Shown here piece after piece: positions 7,834 through 16,509 of a DNA stretch of 64,000 bases. Made by a program: the position numbers and the translations under genes. Source of the stretch: Streptomyces violaceorubidus (GTDB taxonomy: Bacteria > Actinomycetota > Actinomycetes > Streptomycetales > Streptomycetaceae); assembly GCF_000717995.1 (NCBI RefSeq), contig NZ_JODM01000006.1, positions 186,001-250,000 of the forward strand, in the 5' to 3' direction. The notes under the pieces were generated by a model. It was given only the letters and a program-made list of their open reading frames with translations. It was not told the origin of the DNA and ran no database searches. The first letter of the stretch is position 1; each line of letters starts with the position of its first letter.

Positions 7834-9528
7834 ATGAGCAGTGCGACCCCCACCTCCGGCCCCCCACCGGTCCGACGTCTGTCCCTGGCAGGCGTCCTGC
7901 GCCTGCGCCGGCCCTCCGAGATCTGGTTCAAGCCCGCCCTCAGTTCGGTCGTCGCCGTCGCCCCGCCCAACCTGCTCCTGCTGGCGCTCGGCCGGCTCGA
8001 CCTGGCGATGTACACGATGGCCGGGTCCCTGTGCGCGCTCTACGCCCACAACCGCCCCTACGCCGCCCGCGCCCGCACCCTGGCGTGGGTGGTGCTCGGC
8101 ATGATCGGCGGCCTCGCCGTCGCCCTGGTGACCGCCTCGCTCACCCGCGAAGCCGTCGTCCTGGTCGCCGTCGGCGCGCTGCTGGCCGCCGTGCAGAAGG
8201 CCCTGTGCGACGCCACCCGGGTCGGCCCGCCGGGCAACGTGGTCCTGACCTTCATCAGCTCCGCCGCCCTCTTCGTCCCGCAGACCCTCGGCCAGGTCCC
8301 CGGCCACCTGGCGCTGGCCGTCGCCGCCGGCCTCTGGGCCTGGCTCGTCGGCATGGCACCCGCCCTCGTCCGCCCGCACGGCCCGGAACGCCGGGCCACC
8401 GCCCAGGCCCTGAACGCCGCCGCCGCGTACGCCGCCGCCCACGGCACCGCCCCCGCCGCCGACCACGCCCCCGCCCGTGCCGCCGGGTACGCCGCCGTAC
8501 AGGCCGCCTGGCAGACGCTGCTGGCCCTGCCGTCCACGGGCGCCCGCGCCACCACCCGGCACGCCCTGGAACGCCTCGTCGTCCGTGCCGAGGTCGCGCT
8601 GGCCGCCCCCGCCGACACCGACCCGGAGCGGCTGCGTGCATGGGCCCGCGCCCTGCGCGGCGGCGGCCGCATCCCCCGCACCGGCGACGCACCGGGCGAC
8701 CGGGACGAACTCCTCGGCGTGGACGCCGAACGCGCCGCCCGCCCCGCGCCCCTGTGGCAGCGGCTCGGCCCGCTGACCCCGATCGCCGCGCGCACCGCCC
8801 TCGGCTGCGCCTTGGCCGGGTACGCCTCCCTCGCCCTCGGGATCGGCCGCCCCTACTGGGCCCTGGTCACCGCCGCCGCGCTCTACCAGGCCAATCTGAC
8901 GCTGACCTGGAGCCGGGCCGTGCAGCGCGTGGTCGGCAACCTCGCGGGGGTGCTGCTCTTCGCGGCCATCGTCCCGCTCGCGCACCTCGGGCAGGTCCTG
9001 CTCGTCCTGTGCTGCCTCGCCCTCAACTTCGGTGCCGAGGCCCTCATCACCCGCAACTACTGGCTCGGCAGCGTCTGCGTCACCCCGATGGCCCTGCTCG
9101 TCACCGAGTTCGCCGGATACCAGGCCCCGGGCGAGCTGATGACCGAGCGGGCCGTGGACACCCTCGTCGGGGCCCTGGTGGGCTTCCTCGCCGCCGTCGT
9201 CGTCACCAACCGGCGCGCCGGGAACCGCGTCGAACAGGCGGTGACCGCGGCCGACCGCGCCCGCGAGCACGCCGCGCGCCTGCTCGCCGAGCCCGCGGGC
9301 GCGGTCGGCGCCCTGGAGGCCGCCCGCCGGGGCCTGGCCGCCGCGCTGACCGACCTGCGCGCCACCGCGGACGGGGCGGCCGGGGAATGGTGGGGGCGCG
9401 CACTGCCCCAGGAGAGGGTCGTGCTCGCGGAGCGGTCCGGACACCGTACGCTCGCCGAGGCGGTGCGACGCCAGGCACCGCGTCCGGACCGGGACGCGGT
9501 CACGAGAACGGAGGACGTACGGCCATGA
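7834..9528 (+). CDS. FUSC-family membrane exporter
   Basis: The protein has 564 residues. Two hydrophobic lobes are each made of several helices: residues about 35-180 (KPALSSVVAVAPPNLLLLALG... to VAAGLWAWLVGMAPALV) and about 325-455 (RTALGCALAGYASLALGIGRPYWALVTAAALYQ... to ALVGFLAAVVVTNR). Cytoplasmic helical segments follow each. This duplicated layout is the FUSC (fusaric acid/aromatic acid exporter, YccS/AaeB-like) fold. PYWALVTAAALYQ is the typical second-lobe start. It likely exports aromatic acids or related weak acids. The stop overlaps the MarR start (ATGA), so expression is coupled to its regulator. Confidence 0.88.
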   Translation: MSSATPTSGPPPVRRLSLAGVLRLRRPSEIWFKPALSSVVAVAPPNLLLLALGRLDLAMYTMAGSLCALYAHNRPYAARARTLAWVVLGMIGGLAVALVTASLTREAVVLVAVGALLAAVQKALCDATRVGPPGNVVLTFISSAALFVPQTLGQVPGHLALAVAAGLWAWLVGMAPALVRPHGPERRATAQALNAAAAYAAAHGTAPAADHAPARAAGYAAVQAAWQTLLALPSTGARATTRHALERLVVRAEVALAAPADTDPERLRAWARALRGGGRIPRTGDAPGDRDELLGVDAERAARPAPLWQRLGPLTPIAARTALGCALAGYASLALGIGRPYWALVTAAALYQANLTLTWSRAVQRVVGNLAGVLLFAAIVPLAHLGQVLLVLCCLALNFGAEALITRNYWLGSVCVTPMALLVTEFAGYQAPGELMTERAVDTLVGALVGFLAAVVVTNRRAGNRVEQAVTAADRAREHAARLLAEPAGAVGALEAARRGLAAALTDLRATADGAAGEWWGRALPQERVVLAERSGHRTLAEAVRRQAPRPDRDAVTRTEDVRP

Positions 9529-10088
9529 CGGCAACCGACGGGGGAGCGAACGGCCGGGGAGCCGGTGACGGCGGGACGGGGCCCGGCGGCGACACGGTGG
9601 CCGCGGTCGTACGCCAGTGGCGCGCCGTCCACCCGGACCTGGACACCGGGCCGATGGAGATCATCGGCCGCATCAACCGCTGCGCCGCCCTCCTCCAGCA
9701 GGCCGAGGACGCCCCCCTGCGCCGGGCGGGCCTCAGCCGCGCCGAGTTCGACCTGCTCGGCGCGCTGCGCCGCACCGGGCACGAGCTGACCCCCGGGGAG
9801 CTGGCCCGGGAGACCTTCTCCTCGGGTGCCGCCGTGACCAAGCGCCTCAAGCAGCTCACCGAGCGCGGCCTGGTCGAGCGGCGCGGCGACACCCGCGACC
9901 GCCGGGTCGCCCACGTCCGCCTCACGGAGGCCGGACGCGCTCTCGTCGACGGCATCCTTCCCGAACAGCTCGCCTACGAGTCGGCCGTCCTGTCCGGCGT
10001 GGACGGCCCCCGGCAGGACGAACTGGCGGCGCTCCTGAGCGGGCTGCTGGGCCAGCTGGAGGGCCGGCTCGACGCGCTGCGGGCCTGA
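9525..10088 (+). CDS. MarR-family transcriptional regulator
   Basis: The protein has 187 residues, with ATG overlapping the FUSC stop. A Gly-rich disordered lead of about 25 residues precedes the winged helix: SRAEFDLLGALRRTGHELTPGELARE (helices 2-3), TFSSGAAVTKRLKQLTERGLVERRGDTRDRRVAHVRLTEAG (recognition helix and wing with the DxRxxxxxLT signature). It most likely represses the operon through the TTTAC-AG-GTAAA site and is released by the exporter's substrate, the usual logic of MarR-exporter pairs. The inducer is unknown. Confidence 0.93.
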   Translation: MTATDGGANGRGAGDGGTGPGGDTVAAVVRQWRAVHPDLDTGPMEIIGRINRCAALLQQAEDAPLRRAGLSRAEFDLLGALRRTGHELTPGELARETFSSGAAVTKRLKQLTERGLVERRGDTRDRRVAHVRLTEAGRALVDGILPEQLAYESAVLSGVDGPRQDELAALLSGLLGQLEGRLDALRA

Positions 10089-10141
10089 GCGCCCCCTGGG
10101 GGGAACACACGCGCGCTGGGCGGGTCGGCGCTGTCGGCATC

Positions 10142-10160
10142 CGGTGGTCGGCGACCACCG
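10142..10160. terminator. Hairpin after the MarR gene
   Basis: CGGTGGTC-GGC-GACCACCG forms a perfect 8-bp stem with a 3-base loop about 55 bp after the MarR stop. No U-tract follows, as is common in Streptomyces. Confidence 0.5.
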
Positions 10161-10259
10161 CGGGCCCCGCCGGCCCGGTCCCGCCCGGCGTGGACCCACC
10201 CCCGCGCAGCGAGTCGGCTCATGAGCCTGCCGGTGCGGGCCTCTCGTGCGCCGGGCCGG

Positions 10260-11024
10260 TCAGCGCTCGTCGCCCGCCCGGTACACGCCGAACATCGCGC
10301 CCTGCGGATCCCGCAGTACCGCGATGCGCGGTCCGTCGGGCACCGAGGTCGGCTCCATGAGTACGGTGCCGCCGCCGTCGGTCGTGTCGACCGCGGCGGT
10401 GTCCACGTCCGCCACCGCGAAGTACGGCAGCCAGTGCGCCGGTACCTCGTGCGGGAACTTGTCGTCCATCGTCACCATGCCGCCGAAATCCGCCCCGTCG
10501 ATCCCCCACTGCGGATAGCGGCCCGAGGCTCCGACGCTCCAGCCGAACACCGTCGTGTAGAAGTCGGCGGCCCGGTCGGGCTCCCGGGTCAGCAGCTCCA
10601 CCCAGCCCAGCGAACCGGGCGCGTTGAACAGTCCGGCGCCGGGGAACGCGCGGCCCTGCCAGACCTGGAACACCGCCCCGGTCGGATCGGCGGCCACCAC
10701 GTACCGGCCCGCGTCGAAGACGTCGGTGGGCCCCTGGAGGACCGCACCGCCGGCCGCCGTCACCTGCCGCACGGCCACGTCCGCGTCGCGCACGGCGAAC
10801 GACACGTTCCACGCGACCGGTTGCCCCTGCTGGGACAGCGGCGTCAGGGCGGCGACCGCCGCCTCGTCGATCCGGGCGATCGTGTAGCCGCCCGCCTGCT
10901 GCCGCGGGTCAGGGTCCGGATACCAGCCGAAGAGCTTGGTGTAGAACCGCTTGGCCGCTTCCAGGCCGGTGGTCGCCAGCTCCGCCCAGCAGGGCCCGCC
11001 GGTCACGGGTTCGTGGAGCTTCAT
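10260..11024 (-). CDS. VOC-family protein, two glyoxalase-like domains
   Basis: The protein has 254 residues. ATG 11024 has GGAAGGAC upstream. Two tandem VOC domains are clear: residues about 5-120 (GGPCWAELATTGLEAAKRFYTKLFGW ... DPTGAVFQVWQ) and about 130-250 (LGWVELLTREPDRAADFYTTVFGW ... DPQGAMFGVYR). This architecture matches the Streptomyces hydroxylase/glyoxalase-like family sometimes annotated from a daunorubicin-cluster homologue. Substrate and reaction are unknown; metal ligands are not obviously conserved. It is followed on the same strand by nothing close, and another VOC gene is 128 bp upstream. Confidence 0.88.
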   Translation of the reverse strand: MKLHEPVTGGPCWAELATTGLEAAKRFYTKLFGWYPDPDPRQQAGGYTIARIDEAAVAALTPLSQQGQPVAWNVSFAVRDADVAVRQVTAAGGAVLQGPTDVFDAGRYVVAADPTGAVFQVWQGRAFPGAGLFNAPGSLGWVELLTREPDRAADFYTTVFGWSVGASGRYPQWGIDGADFGGMVTMDDKFPHEVPAHWLPYFAVADVDTAAVDTTDGGGTVLMEPTSVPDGPRIAVLRDPQGAMFGVYRAGDER

Positions 11025-11152
11025 GGTGCGGGCGTCCTTCCGCCGGGGCCGCAGACCGTCCGTCCCCCTCCAGCACGCTAAGGCCGGGCCGGGGACGCGG
11101 CCATCCGGGCCGTCCGGCGCCCGCGCCCCGCCCACGGTGCCTTCCCGGCGGC

Positions 11153-11545
11153 TCAGATCCCGGGCCGGTAGCGCAGCGGATGCTCCGCGGGCACCTCCAC
11201 CAGCACGATCCGGGTGCCGTCCGGGTCCGCGATCCACATCTCCACCAGCCCCCACGGCTCCCGGACCGGCGGTCGGACGATCTCCACGCCCTTGGCGCGC
11301 AGCTCGTCGTGGGCCGCCGCCGCGTCCTCGACCTGGAGCCACAGGACGAGCCCGGGGGCGAGGGGGGCCTCGGAGCGCCCGGAGACCTCCAGGAACCCAC
11401 CGCCGAGGAAGTAGACGGTGCCCCGCTCGGGACCGGTGCCGAACTCCCGGTGGACGGCGAGGCCGAGCTGCTCGCCGTAGAAGGCGCGCGAGCGGTCGGG
11501 GTCGGTGGGGCGCAGGAGGGTCCGGCTGCCGAGTACGTGCACCAT
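11153..11545 (-). CDS. VOC-family protein, single domain
   Basis: The protein has 130 residues. One VOC domain covers the whole length: VLGSRTLLRPTDPDRSRAFYGEQLGL at the start and VEMWIADPDGTRIVLVEVP at the end, with a paired beta-alpha-beta-beta-beta module in each half. It is the size of glyoxalase I-like or bleomycin-resistance-like proteins, but the sequence does not show which. It is on the same strand as the two-domain VOC gene 128 bp downstream. Confidence 0.85.
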   Translation of the reverse strand: MVHVLGSRTLLRPTDPDRSRAFYGEQLGLAVHREFGTGPERGTVYFLGGGFLEVSGRSEAPLAPGLVLWLQVEDAAAAHDELRAKGVEIVRPPVREPWGLVEMWIADPDGTRIVLVEVPAEHPLRYRPGI

Positions 11546-11629
11546 GCGTCCCGACCTTAGTGGGGACCGCCGGCGGCGTTACGCTCATCGGTGCCCGCGC
11601 CGTGCCCGAGACCGAACCGGAGACGCCCC

Positions 11630-12169
11630 ATGGACACCGCCGCCACCCCGCTGACCTACCGCGACGCCACCGACGCCGACGTGGACGCGCTCGTGGCGCT
11701 CATCGAGTCCGCGTACCGGGGCGACGCGAGCCGGGCCGGGTGGACCACCGAGGCGGACATCCTTGAGGGCCAGCGCACCGATCCGCAGGGCGTTCTGGAG
11801 GTCGTCAGGGCGCCGGACAGCCGGCTGCTCACGGTGGAGCGCGACGGCCGGATCGTGGCCTGCTGCCAGCTGGAGCACCGGGGGGCGCACGCCTACTTCG
11901 GGATGTTCGCCGTCAGCCCGGCGCTCCAGGGCGAGGGACTGGGCAAGACGATCATCGCGGAGGCGGAGCGGCAGGCCCGTGCGACGTGGGGCGTCACGGA
12001 GATGCACATGACGGTGATCTCCGTGCGCGAGGAACTCATCGCCTGGTACGAGCGCCGTGGCTACCGCCGTACGGGAGAGACGACCCCCTTCCCGTACGGC
12101 GACGAGCGCTTCGGCGTTCCGCAGCGCGCCGACCTCCGGTTCGAGCTGCTGGTCAAGCCGCTGGTGTGA
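11630..12169 (+). CDS. GNAT-family N-acetyltransferase
   Basis: The protein has 179 residues. ATG 11630 follows CCGGAGACG. Motif A for acetyl-CoA binding is MFAVSPALQGEGLGKTIIAEAER (about residues 93-115, Q/R-x-x-G-x-G/A variant QGEGLGK). Motif B, IAWYERRGYRRTGE, follows near 137-150. It transfers an acetyl group to an unknown amine. The gene is divergent from the VOC genes and convergent with the phosphodiesterase gene. Confidence 0.9.
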   Translation: MDTAATPLTYRDATDADVDALVALIESAYRGDASRAGWTTEADILEGQRTDPQGVLEVVRAPDSRLLTVERDGRIVACCQLEHRGAHAYFGMFAVSPALQGEGLGKTIIAEAERQARATWGVTEMHMTVISVREELIAWYERRGYRRTGETTPFPYGDERFGVPQRADLRFELLVKPLV

Positions 12170-12186
12170 CGCGCGTCCGGGCGCCC

Positions 12187-12222
12187 AAGCCGCTCGGGCC
12201 GCTCAAGCCGCTCGGCCCGCTC
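12187..12222. repeat. 18-bp direct repeat, two near-identical copies
   Basis: AAGCCGCTCGGGCCGCTC is followed immediately by a copy with one difference. It lies at the convergent junction of the GNAT and phosphodiesterase genes and touches the stop codon of the latter. Confidence 0.6.
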
Positions 12223-12904
12223 AGGCCGTGAAGCGCCCGGTGCGTTTGATCTCCGGGTAGTCGGTTGTCGCGCCGTCCAGCCCCAGGGCGCGCACCAGCC
12301 GCAGGTGGTCCTGGGTGTTCACGGTCCAGCAGAAGACCCGCAGCCCCGCCTTGCGGGCCTTGCGCACGATCTCCAGCGTGACCCTGTTGATGTCCAGACA
12401 CAGGGTCCGGGCACCCGCCTCGACGGCGCGGTCCACCACCTCGGGGCCGTAGTACTGGGCGACCAGCGCGGTCCGCACCCCCGGCACCAGCCGGGCGATC
12501 TCGACGATGGCCTCGTCGTGGAACGAGATCACCTCCACCCGGTCCACCAGGTCCCGGCGGAGCATCACCTCGGCGAGGCCCCGCGCGGCCGCCGCGTCCT
12601 TGATCTCGGCCTGCAACGGCACCGAGACCGCGTCCAGCACCTCCTCGAAGACCGGGATCCGCTCCCCGCGGCCGGCGTCCAGGGCGCGCAGCTCCTCCAA
12701 GGTCTTGTCGGCGATCGCCCCCGTACCGTCGGTGGTGCGGTCCACGTCCGCGTCGTGCATGACCACGAGCGCGCCGTCCTTGCTCAGGTGCAGGTCCAGT
12801 TCGACGACGTCGAGACCGGCCTGCTCGGCGGCGACGAAGGAGCGCAGGGTGTTCTCGGGTTCGACACCCATCGCTCCGCGGTGACCGATGGTGAGGAAGT
12901 TCAA
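12221..12904 (-). CDS. Glycerophosphodiester phosphodiesterase
   Basis: The protein has 227 residues. It hydrolyses glycerophosphodiesters to glycerol-3-phosphate and an alcohol. GDPD signatures are all present: IGHRGAMGVEPENT (residues about 6-19, catalytic His and Glu), ELDLHLSKDGALVVMHDADVDRTTDGTG (about 36-63, metal ligands and second His), and VPLQAEIKD (about 92-100). No signal peptide is seen, so it is a cytoplasmic enzyme acting on imported or recycled phosphodiesters. The apparent start is TTG at 12904 with only a weak GGAAG upstream; homologues starting MNFLTIGHRG support it. Confidence 0.93.
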   Translation of the reverse strand: MNFLTIGHRGAMGVEPENTLRSFVAAEQAGLDVVELDLHLSKDGALVVMHDADVDRTTDGTGAIADKTLEELRALDAGRGERIPVFEEVLDAVSVPLQAEIKDAAAARGLAEVMLRRDLVDRVEVISFHDEAIVEIARLVPGVRTALVAQYYGPEVVDRAVEAGARTLCLDINRVTLEIVRKARKAGLRVFCWTVNTQDHLRLVRALGLDGATTDYPEIKRTGRFTA

Positions 12905-13131
12905 GGCTCGACTCGCTTCCGTCGACGTCGGCGTGGGCAGGGCGGCAGCCTAACGGCCCTGCCGGACCGTTTCCCCAGTGCCGCGCCGGGTATACGAATC
13001 CGGCGCTCGACAGGAAAAAATGCGGCGAGGCCGGGGGTGAGGCAGGATAATTTACGGAGCCTTCCCTTGATTGGAGAAACGTCGTATGCCTACGGTGTCT
13101 TGACGCAAGCTTCTCCCGTGGAGGATGGGAC

Positions 13132-14535
13132 ATGACGGAAATTCTTGTGCAGGTGGGTGCGGAGGAGAACGTTCCTCCGGCGAGCAGGGTGGTGGAGCAC
13201 CCGGCGTGGCCTGTGCTCAAGGATGCCGTGGAGCGGATCCGGCCGTGGCAGTCCAAGGACGGGTCGATCGACTTCGACGCCGAGGGCGCTCCCGAGCGGG
13301 CCGCCGCCGAGGACGCCGTGCGCCGCGTCGCCGAGGCCGTGCGCGAACTGTCCCCGCTGCTGCCGCACGACCGCGCCTATCACGAGGCCCTGGTGACCGA
13401 CCTCGGCCGCTGGGCCGACGGCGGCTTCGAGGTGCCCGACTTCCTCGACTCCCTGCTGGCCTTCCAACCCGCCGCGATGCGCGCGGACGGCCTCCAGCAC
13501 CTGGTCGTCTTCCCCATGTACACGCAGAACGGCAACCCGGACCGCAACCTCGAAGCGGTCGTGCTGCGCATGGTCTGGCCCGACTGGCTGGCCGAACTGG
13601 AGCGCACCCGTTACGACAACCCGCTGTTCTGCGGCATCACCTTCGAGGACTTCACGGCCGGCTACGACACCAACTCCGCCGTCCTGTTCCCGGAGACCAT
13701 CGCCGTGCGCGAGGCCCCCGAGCGCTTCTCCTGGGGCGGGATCTTCTGCGACCGCGAGGCCGCCCGCTTCCGCCGCGTCACCGAGGCCGCCGTGGACCTG
13801 CTGGGTCTGGAGCTGCCCGAGGACGTCGCCGCGATGGTCCACGACCAGAAGCGCTGCGAAGAGGCGTTCGTCCTGTGGGACATGGTCCACGACCGCACCC
13901 ACAGCCACGGCGACCTGCCGTTCGACCCCTTCATGATCAAGCAGCGCCAGCCGTTCTGGATGTACGGCCTGGAGGAGCTGCGCTGCGACCTCACCGCCTT
14001 CAAGGAGGCCGTGAAGCTGGAGGCGGACGGCGTCCCGCAGGCCCGCGACGTGCAGTACGCGGTGCTCTTCGACCGCATGTTCCGCTTCCCGGTGACCGGC
14101 GAGCGCGTGCGCAACTACGACGGTCTCGGCGGCCAGCTCCTCTTCGCCTACCTGCACAAGCACGACGTGGTCCGCTGGACCGACAACAAGCTCTTCATCG
14201 ACTGGCAGCGCGCCCCGCAGGTCACCAACGAGCTGTGCGGCGAGATCGAGAAGCTCTACCGCGACGGCATCGACCGACCGAAGATCGTCCACTGGTTCGC
14301 CGGCTACGAGCTGGTCTCCACCTACCTCGCCCCCCACCCGGGCTCGAAGTGGGCCAAGGGCCCCGACGCCCTGGACCTGTCCCTGCCGCCGCGCAAACTC
14401 GTCGACGACGTGCTTCCGGACGAGTTTCCGCTGAGCATGTTCTACGAGGCCCTGTCCAAGAAGCTCAAGAAGGTGATCGCCTCGACGCGGGGCATCACCG
14501 GTGCCGCGGACGGCGCCGAGCGGGCCGCCGCGTGA
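13132..14535 (+). CDS. DUF6421 family protein
   Basis: The protein has 467 residues; ATG 13132 follows GTGGAGGATGGGAC. It has no signal peptide or membrane helix. Conserved-looking segments include FPMYTQNGNPDRNLEAVVLRMVWP (about 124-147), FCGITFEDFTAGYDTNSAVLFPET (about 165-188), and a His-rich patch WDMVHDRTHSHGDLPFDPFM (about 249-268) that could hold a metal. The family is widespread in Streptomyces without a known activity. The stop GTGA overlaps a potential start of the SDR, and the SDR in turn overlaps a threonine-aldolase gene, so the three are probably one operon and one pathway. Confidence 0.8.
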   Translation: MTEILVQVGAEENVPPASRVVEHPAWPVLKDAVERIRPWQSKDGSIDFDAEGAPERAAAEDAVRRVAEAVRELSPLLPHDRAYHEALVTDLGRWADGGFEVPDFLDSLLAFQPAAMRADGLQHLVVFPMYTQNGNPDRNLEAVVLRMVWPDWLAELERTRYDNPLFCGITFEDFTAGYDTNSAVLFPETIAVREAPERFSWGGIFCDREAARFRRVTEAAVDLLGLELPEDVAAMVHDQKRCEEAFVLWDMVHDRTHSHGDLPFDPFMIKQRQPFWMYGLEELRCDLTAFKEAVKLEADGVPQARDVQYAVLFDRMFRFPVTGERVRNYDGLGGQLLFAYLHKHDVVRWTDNKLFIDWQRAPQVTNELCGEIEKLYRDGIDRPKIVHWFAGYELVSTYLAPHPGSKWAKGPDALDLSLPPRKLVDDVLPDEFPLSMFYEALSKKLKKVIASTRGITGAADGAERAAA

Positions 14536-14609
14536 GCGAGGGCGGCGGCACGCGGGAACACGCACGGCAGACACAGGAACAGGCTCAGCAGGCTCGGGAG
14601 GCGAGGACC

Positions 14610-15356
14610 ATGGGGAACGGGGCGCTCGACGGCGCGGTGATCGCGGTGGCCGGGGCGGGCGGACCCGCCGGACGGGCCGCGCTGCTGCGGCTCGCCGAGG
14701 CGGGTGCGACCGTCGTCGGCGCGGACAACGACCCGGAGCGGCTGGCCGAGGCGGTGGACGCGGCACGCTACGCGCACGGCGGCGCCACCGTCACCGGCGA
14801 GACCGTCGACCTGCTGGACCTGGACTCCACCCGGGCCTGGGCCGACCGCACCGAGAAGGAGTTCGGCCACGTCGACGGCGTCGTCCACCTCGTGGGCGGC
14901 TGGCGCGGCAGCACGACCTTCACCAAGACCGAACTCGGCGACTGGGACCTCCTGGAGAAGCTGCTCATCCGCACCGTGCAGCACACCTCCCTCGCCTTCC
15001 ACGAGGCGCTCCAGCGCAGCGACCGCGGCCGCTACCTCCTGATCAGCGCGGCCGGAGCGTCCAGCCCCACCGCGGGCAACGCCGCCTACTCGGCCGCCAA
15101 GGCCGCCGCGGAGGCGTGGACGCTGGCCATGGCGGACTACTTCCGCAAGGCGGGGGGCGAGCAGGGGCCGACGTCGGCGGCTGCGATCCTGGTGGTCAAG
15201 GCGTTGGTGCACGAGGCGATGCGCGCCGAGCGCCCCAACGCGAAGTTCGCGGGCTTCACGGACGTGCGCGACCTCGCCGATGCCGTCGCAGGCGTCTGGG
15301 ACAAGCCCGCCGCGGAAGTGAACGGAAACCGTCTGTGGCTGACCGAGAAGCCGTGA
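14610..15356 (+). CDS. Short-chain dehydrogenase/reductase
   Basis: The protein has 248 residues. ATG 14610 has GGGAGGCGAGGACC upstream; an in-frame GTG at 14532 overlapping the previous stop would add 26 Gln/Glu/Arg-rich residues. The Rossmann start is VIAVAGAGGPAGRAALLRLAEAG (about 9-31), a variant of TGxxxGxG. The active site is YLLISAAGASS...AAYSAAKAA (Ser, then YxxxK at about 162-166). It likely uses NAD(P)H to reduce or oxidise a carbonyl/alcohol made in the operon's pathway. It is translationally coupled to the downstream aldolase gene. Confidence 0.88.
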   Translation: MGNGALDGAVIAVAGAGGPAGRAALLRLAEAGATVVGADNDPERLAEAVDAARYAHGGATVTGETVDLLDLDSTRAWADRTEKEFGHVDGVVHLVGGWRGSTTFTKTELGDWDLLEKLLIRTVQHTSLAFHEALQRSDRGRYLLISAAGASSPTAGNAAYSAAKAAAEAWTLAMADYFRKAGGEQGPTSAAAILVVKALVHEAMRAERPNAKFAGFTDVRDLADAVAGVWDKPAAEVNGNRLWLTEKP

Positions 15357-16423
15357 ACCCCCCGAAGACCGACGCGCGTCGCCATCACGACCCCGAGGTC
15401 CGCGGTTTCGCCAGTGACAACTACGCCGGGGCCCACCCGGAGGTGCTCGCCGCCCTGGCACTGGCCAACGGCGGGCACCAGGTCGCGTACGGCGAGGACG
15501 ACTACACCGACAACCTGCAACGCGTGATCCGCAGCCACTTCGGCTCCGGCGCCGAGGCGTTCCCGGTCTTCAACGGCACCGGCGCCAACGTCGTCGCGCT
15601 CCAGGCGGTCACCGACCGCTGGGGAGCGGTGATCTGCGCCGAGAGCGCGCACATCAACGTCGACGAGGGCGGCGCCCCCGAGCGCATGGGCGGCCTCAAG
15701 CTGCTCACCGTCCCCACCCCGGACGGCAAACTCACGCCCGAGCTGATCGACCGGCAGGCGTACGGCTGGGACGACGAGCACCGGGCGATGCCGCAGGTCG
15801 TCTCGATCACCCAGAGCACCGAGCTGGGCACCCTCTACACGCCCGACGAGATCCGCGCCGTCTGCGAGCACGCCCACGCGCACGGCATGAAGGTGCACCT
15901 GGACGGCTCCCGGATAGCCAACGCCGCCGCCTCCCTGGACGTGCCCATGCGGACGTTCACCAACGCGGTCGGCGTCGACCTGCTCTCCCTGGGCGGCACC
16001 AAGAACGGCGCCCTGTTCGGCGAGGCGGTCGTGGTGCTGAACCGGGACGCGGTGCGGCACATGAAGCACCTGCGCAAGCTGTCCATGCAGCTGGCCTCCA
16101 AGATGCGCTTCGTGTCCGTGCAGTTGGAGGCGCTGCTGGCCAAGGACCTGTGGCTGCGCAACGCCCGGCACTCCAACGAGATGGCCCAGCGCCTGGCCGA
16201 GGGCGTGCGCGCCGTGCACGGTGTCGAGATCCTCTACCCGGTACAGGCCAACGCGGTCTTCGCCCGGCTGCCGCACGACGTGAGCGAGCGCCTGCAGAAG
16301 CGGTTCCGCTTCTACTTCTGGGACGAGGCCGCCGGGGACGTGCGCTGGATGTGCGCCTTCGACACCACCGAGGACGACGTCGACGCGTTCGTGGCCGCGC
16401 TCAAGGAGGAGACGGCGCGCTGA
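15353..16423 (+). CDS. Threonine aldolase / beta-eliminating lyase family
   Basis: The protein has 356 residues and starts at a GTG overlapping the SDR stop (GTGA). Low-specificity threonine aldolases cleave L-threonine or phenylserine-like beta-hydroxy amino acids to glycine plus an aldehyde using PLP. FASDNYAGAHPEVL at the start, GTGANVVAL (about 66-74), HLDGSRIANAAASL (about 181-194) and SLGGTKNGALFGEAVV (about 211-226, PLP-binding Lys in GTKNG) are the family landmarks. The preceding SDR could process the aldehyde product, a common partnership, but substrates are not shown by sequence. Confidence 0.9.
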   Translation: MNPPKTDARRHHDPEVRGFASDNYAGAHPEVLAALALANGGHQVAYGEDDYTDNLQRVIRSHFGSGAEAFPVFNGTGANVVALQAVTDRWGAVICAESAHINVDEGGAPERMGGLKLLTVPTPDGKLTPELIDRQAYGWDDEHRAMPQVVSITQSTELGTLYTPDEIRAVCEHAHAHGMKVHLDGSRIANAAASLDVPMRTFTNAVGVDLLSLGGTKNGALFGEAVVVLNRDAVRHMKHLRKLSMQLASKMRFVSVQLEALLAKDLWLRNARHSNEMAQRLAEGVRAVHGVEILYPVQANAVFARLPHDVSERLQKRFRFYFWDEAAGDVRWMCAFDTTEDDVDAFVAALKEETAR

Positions 16424-16471
16424 CGCGGACGCTCCGATGTATGCATAGGTATGCGGTCACCTGAAATGTCA

Positions 16472-16501
16472 TTGACTGACGGGTGATCGCTTTCCTATGC
16501 T
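16472..16501 (+). promoter_or_regulatory. SigA-type promoter, leaderless
   Basis: TTGACT (16472-16477) and TATGCT (16496-16501) are separated by 18 bp. Transcription would start about 16508-16510, at the ATG of the transglutaminase-like gene, which has no ribosome-binding site. This fixes the start codon. Confidence 0.65.
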
Positions 16502-16509
16502 CCGCGGGC

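Noticed and set aside
6970-9534. 854-codon minus-strand frame over the FUSC and DUF5134 genes
   Set aside because: Composition is Gly/Arg/Ala with no domain, and it is antisense to a well-supported FUSC gene.
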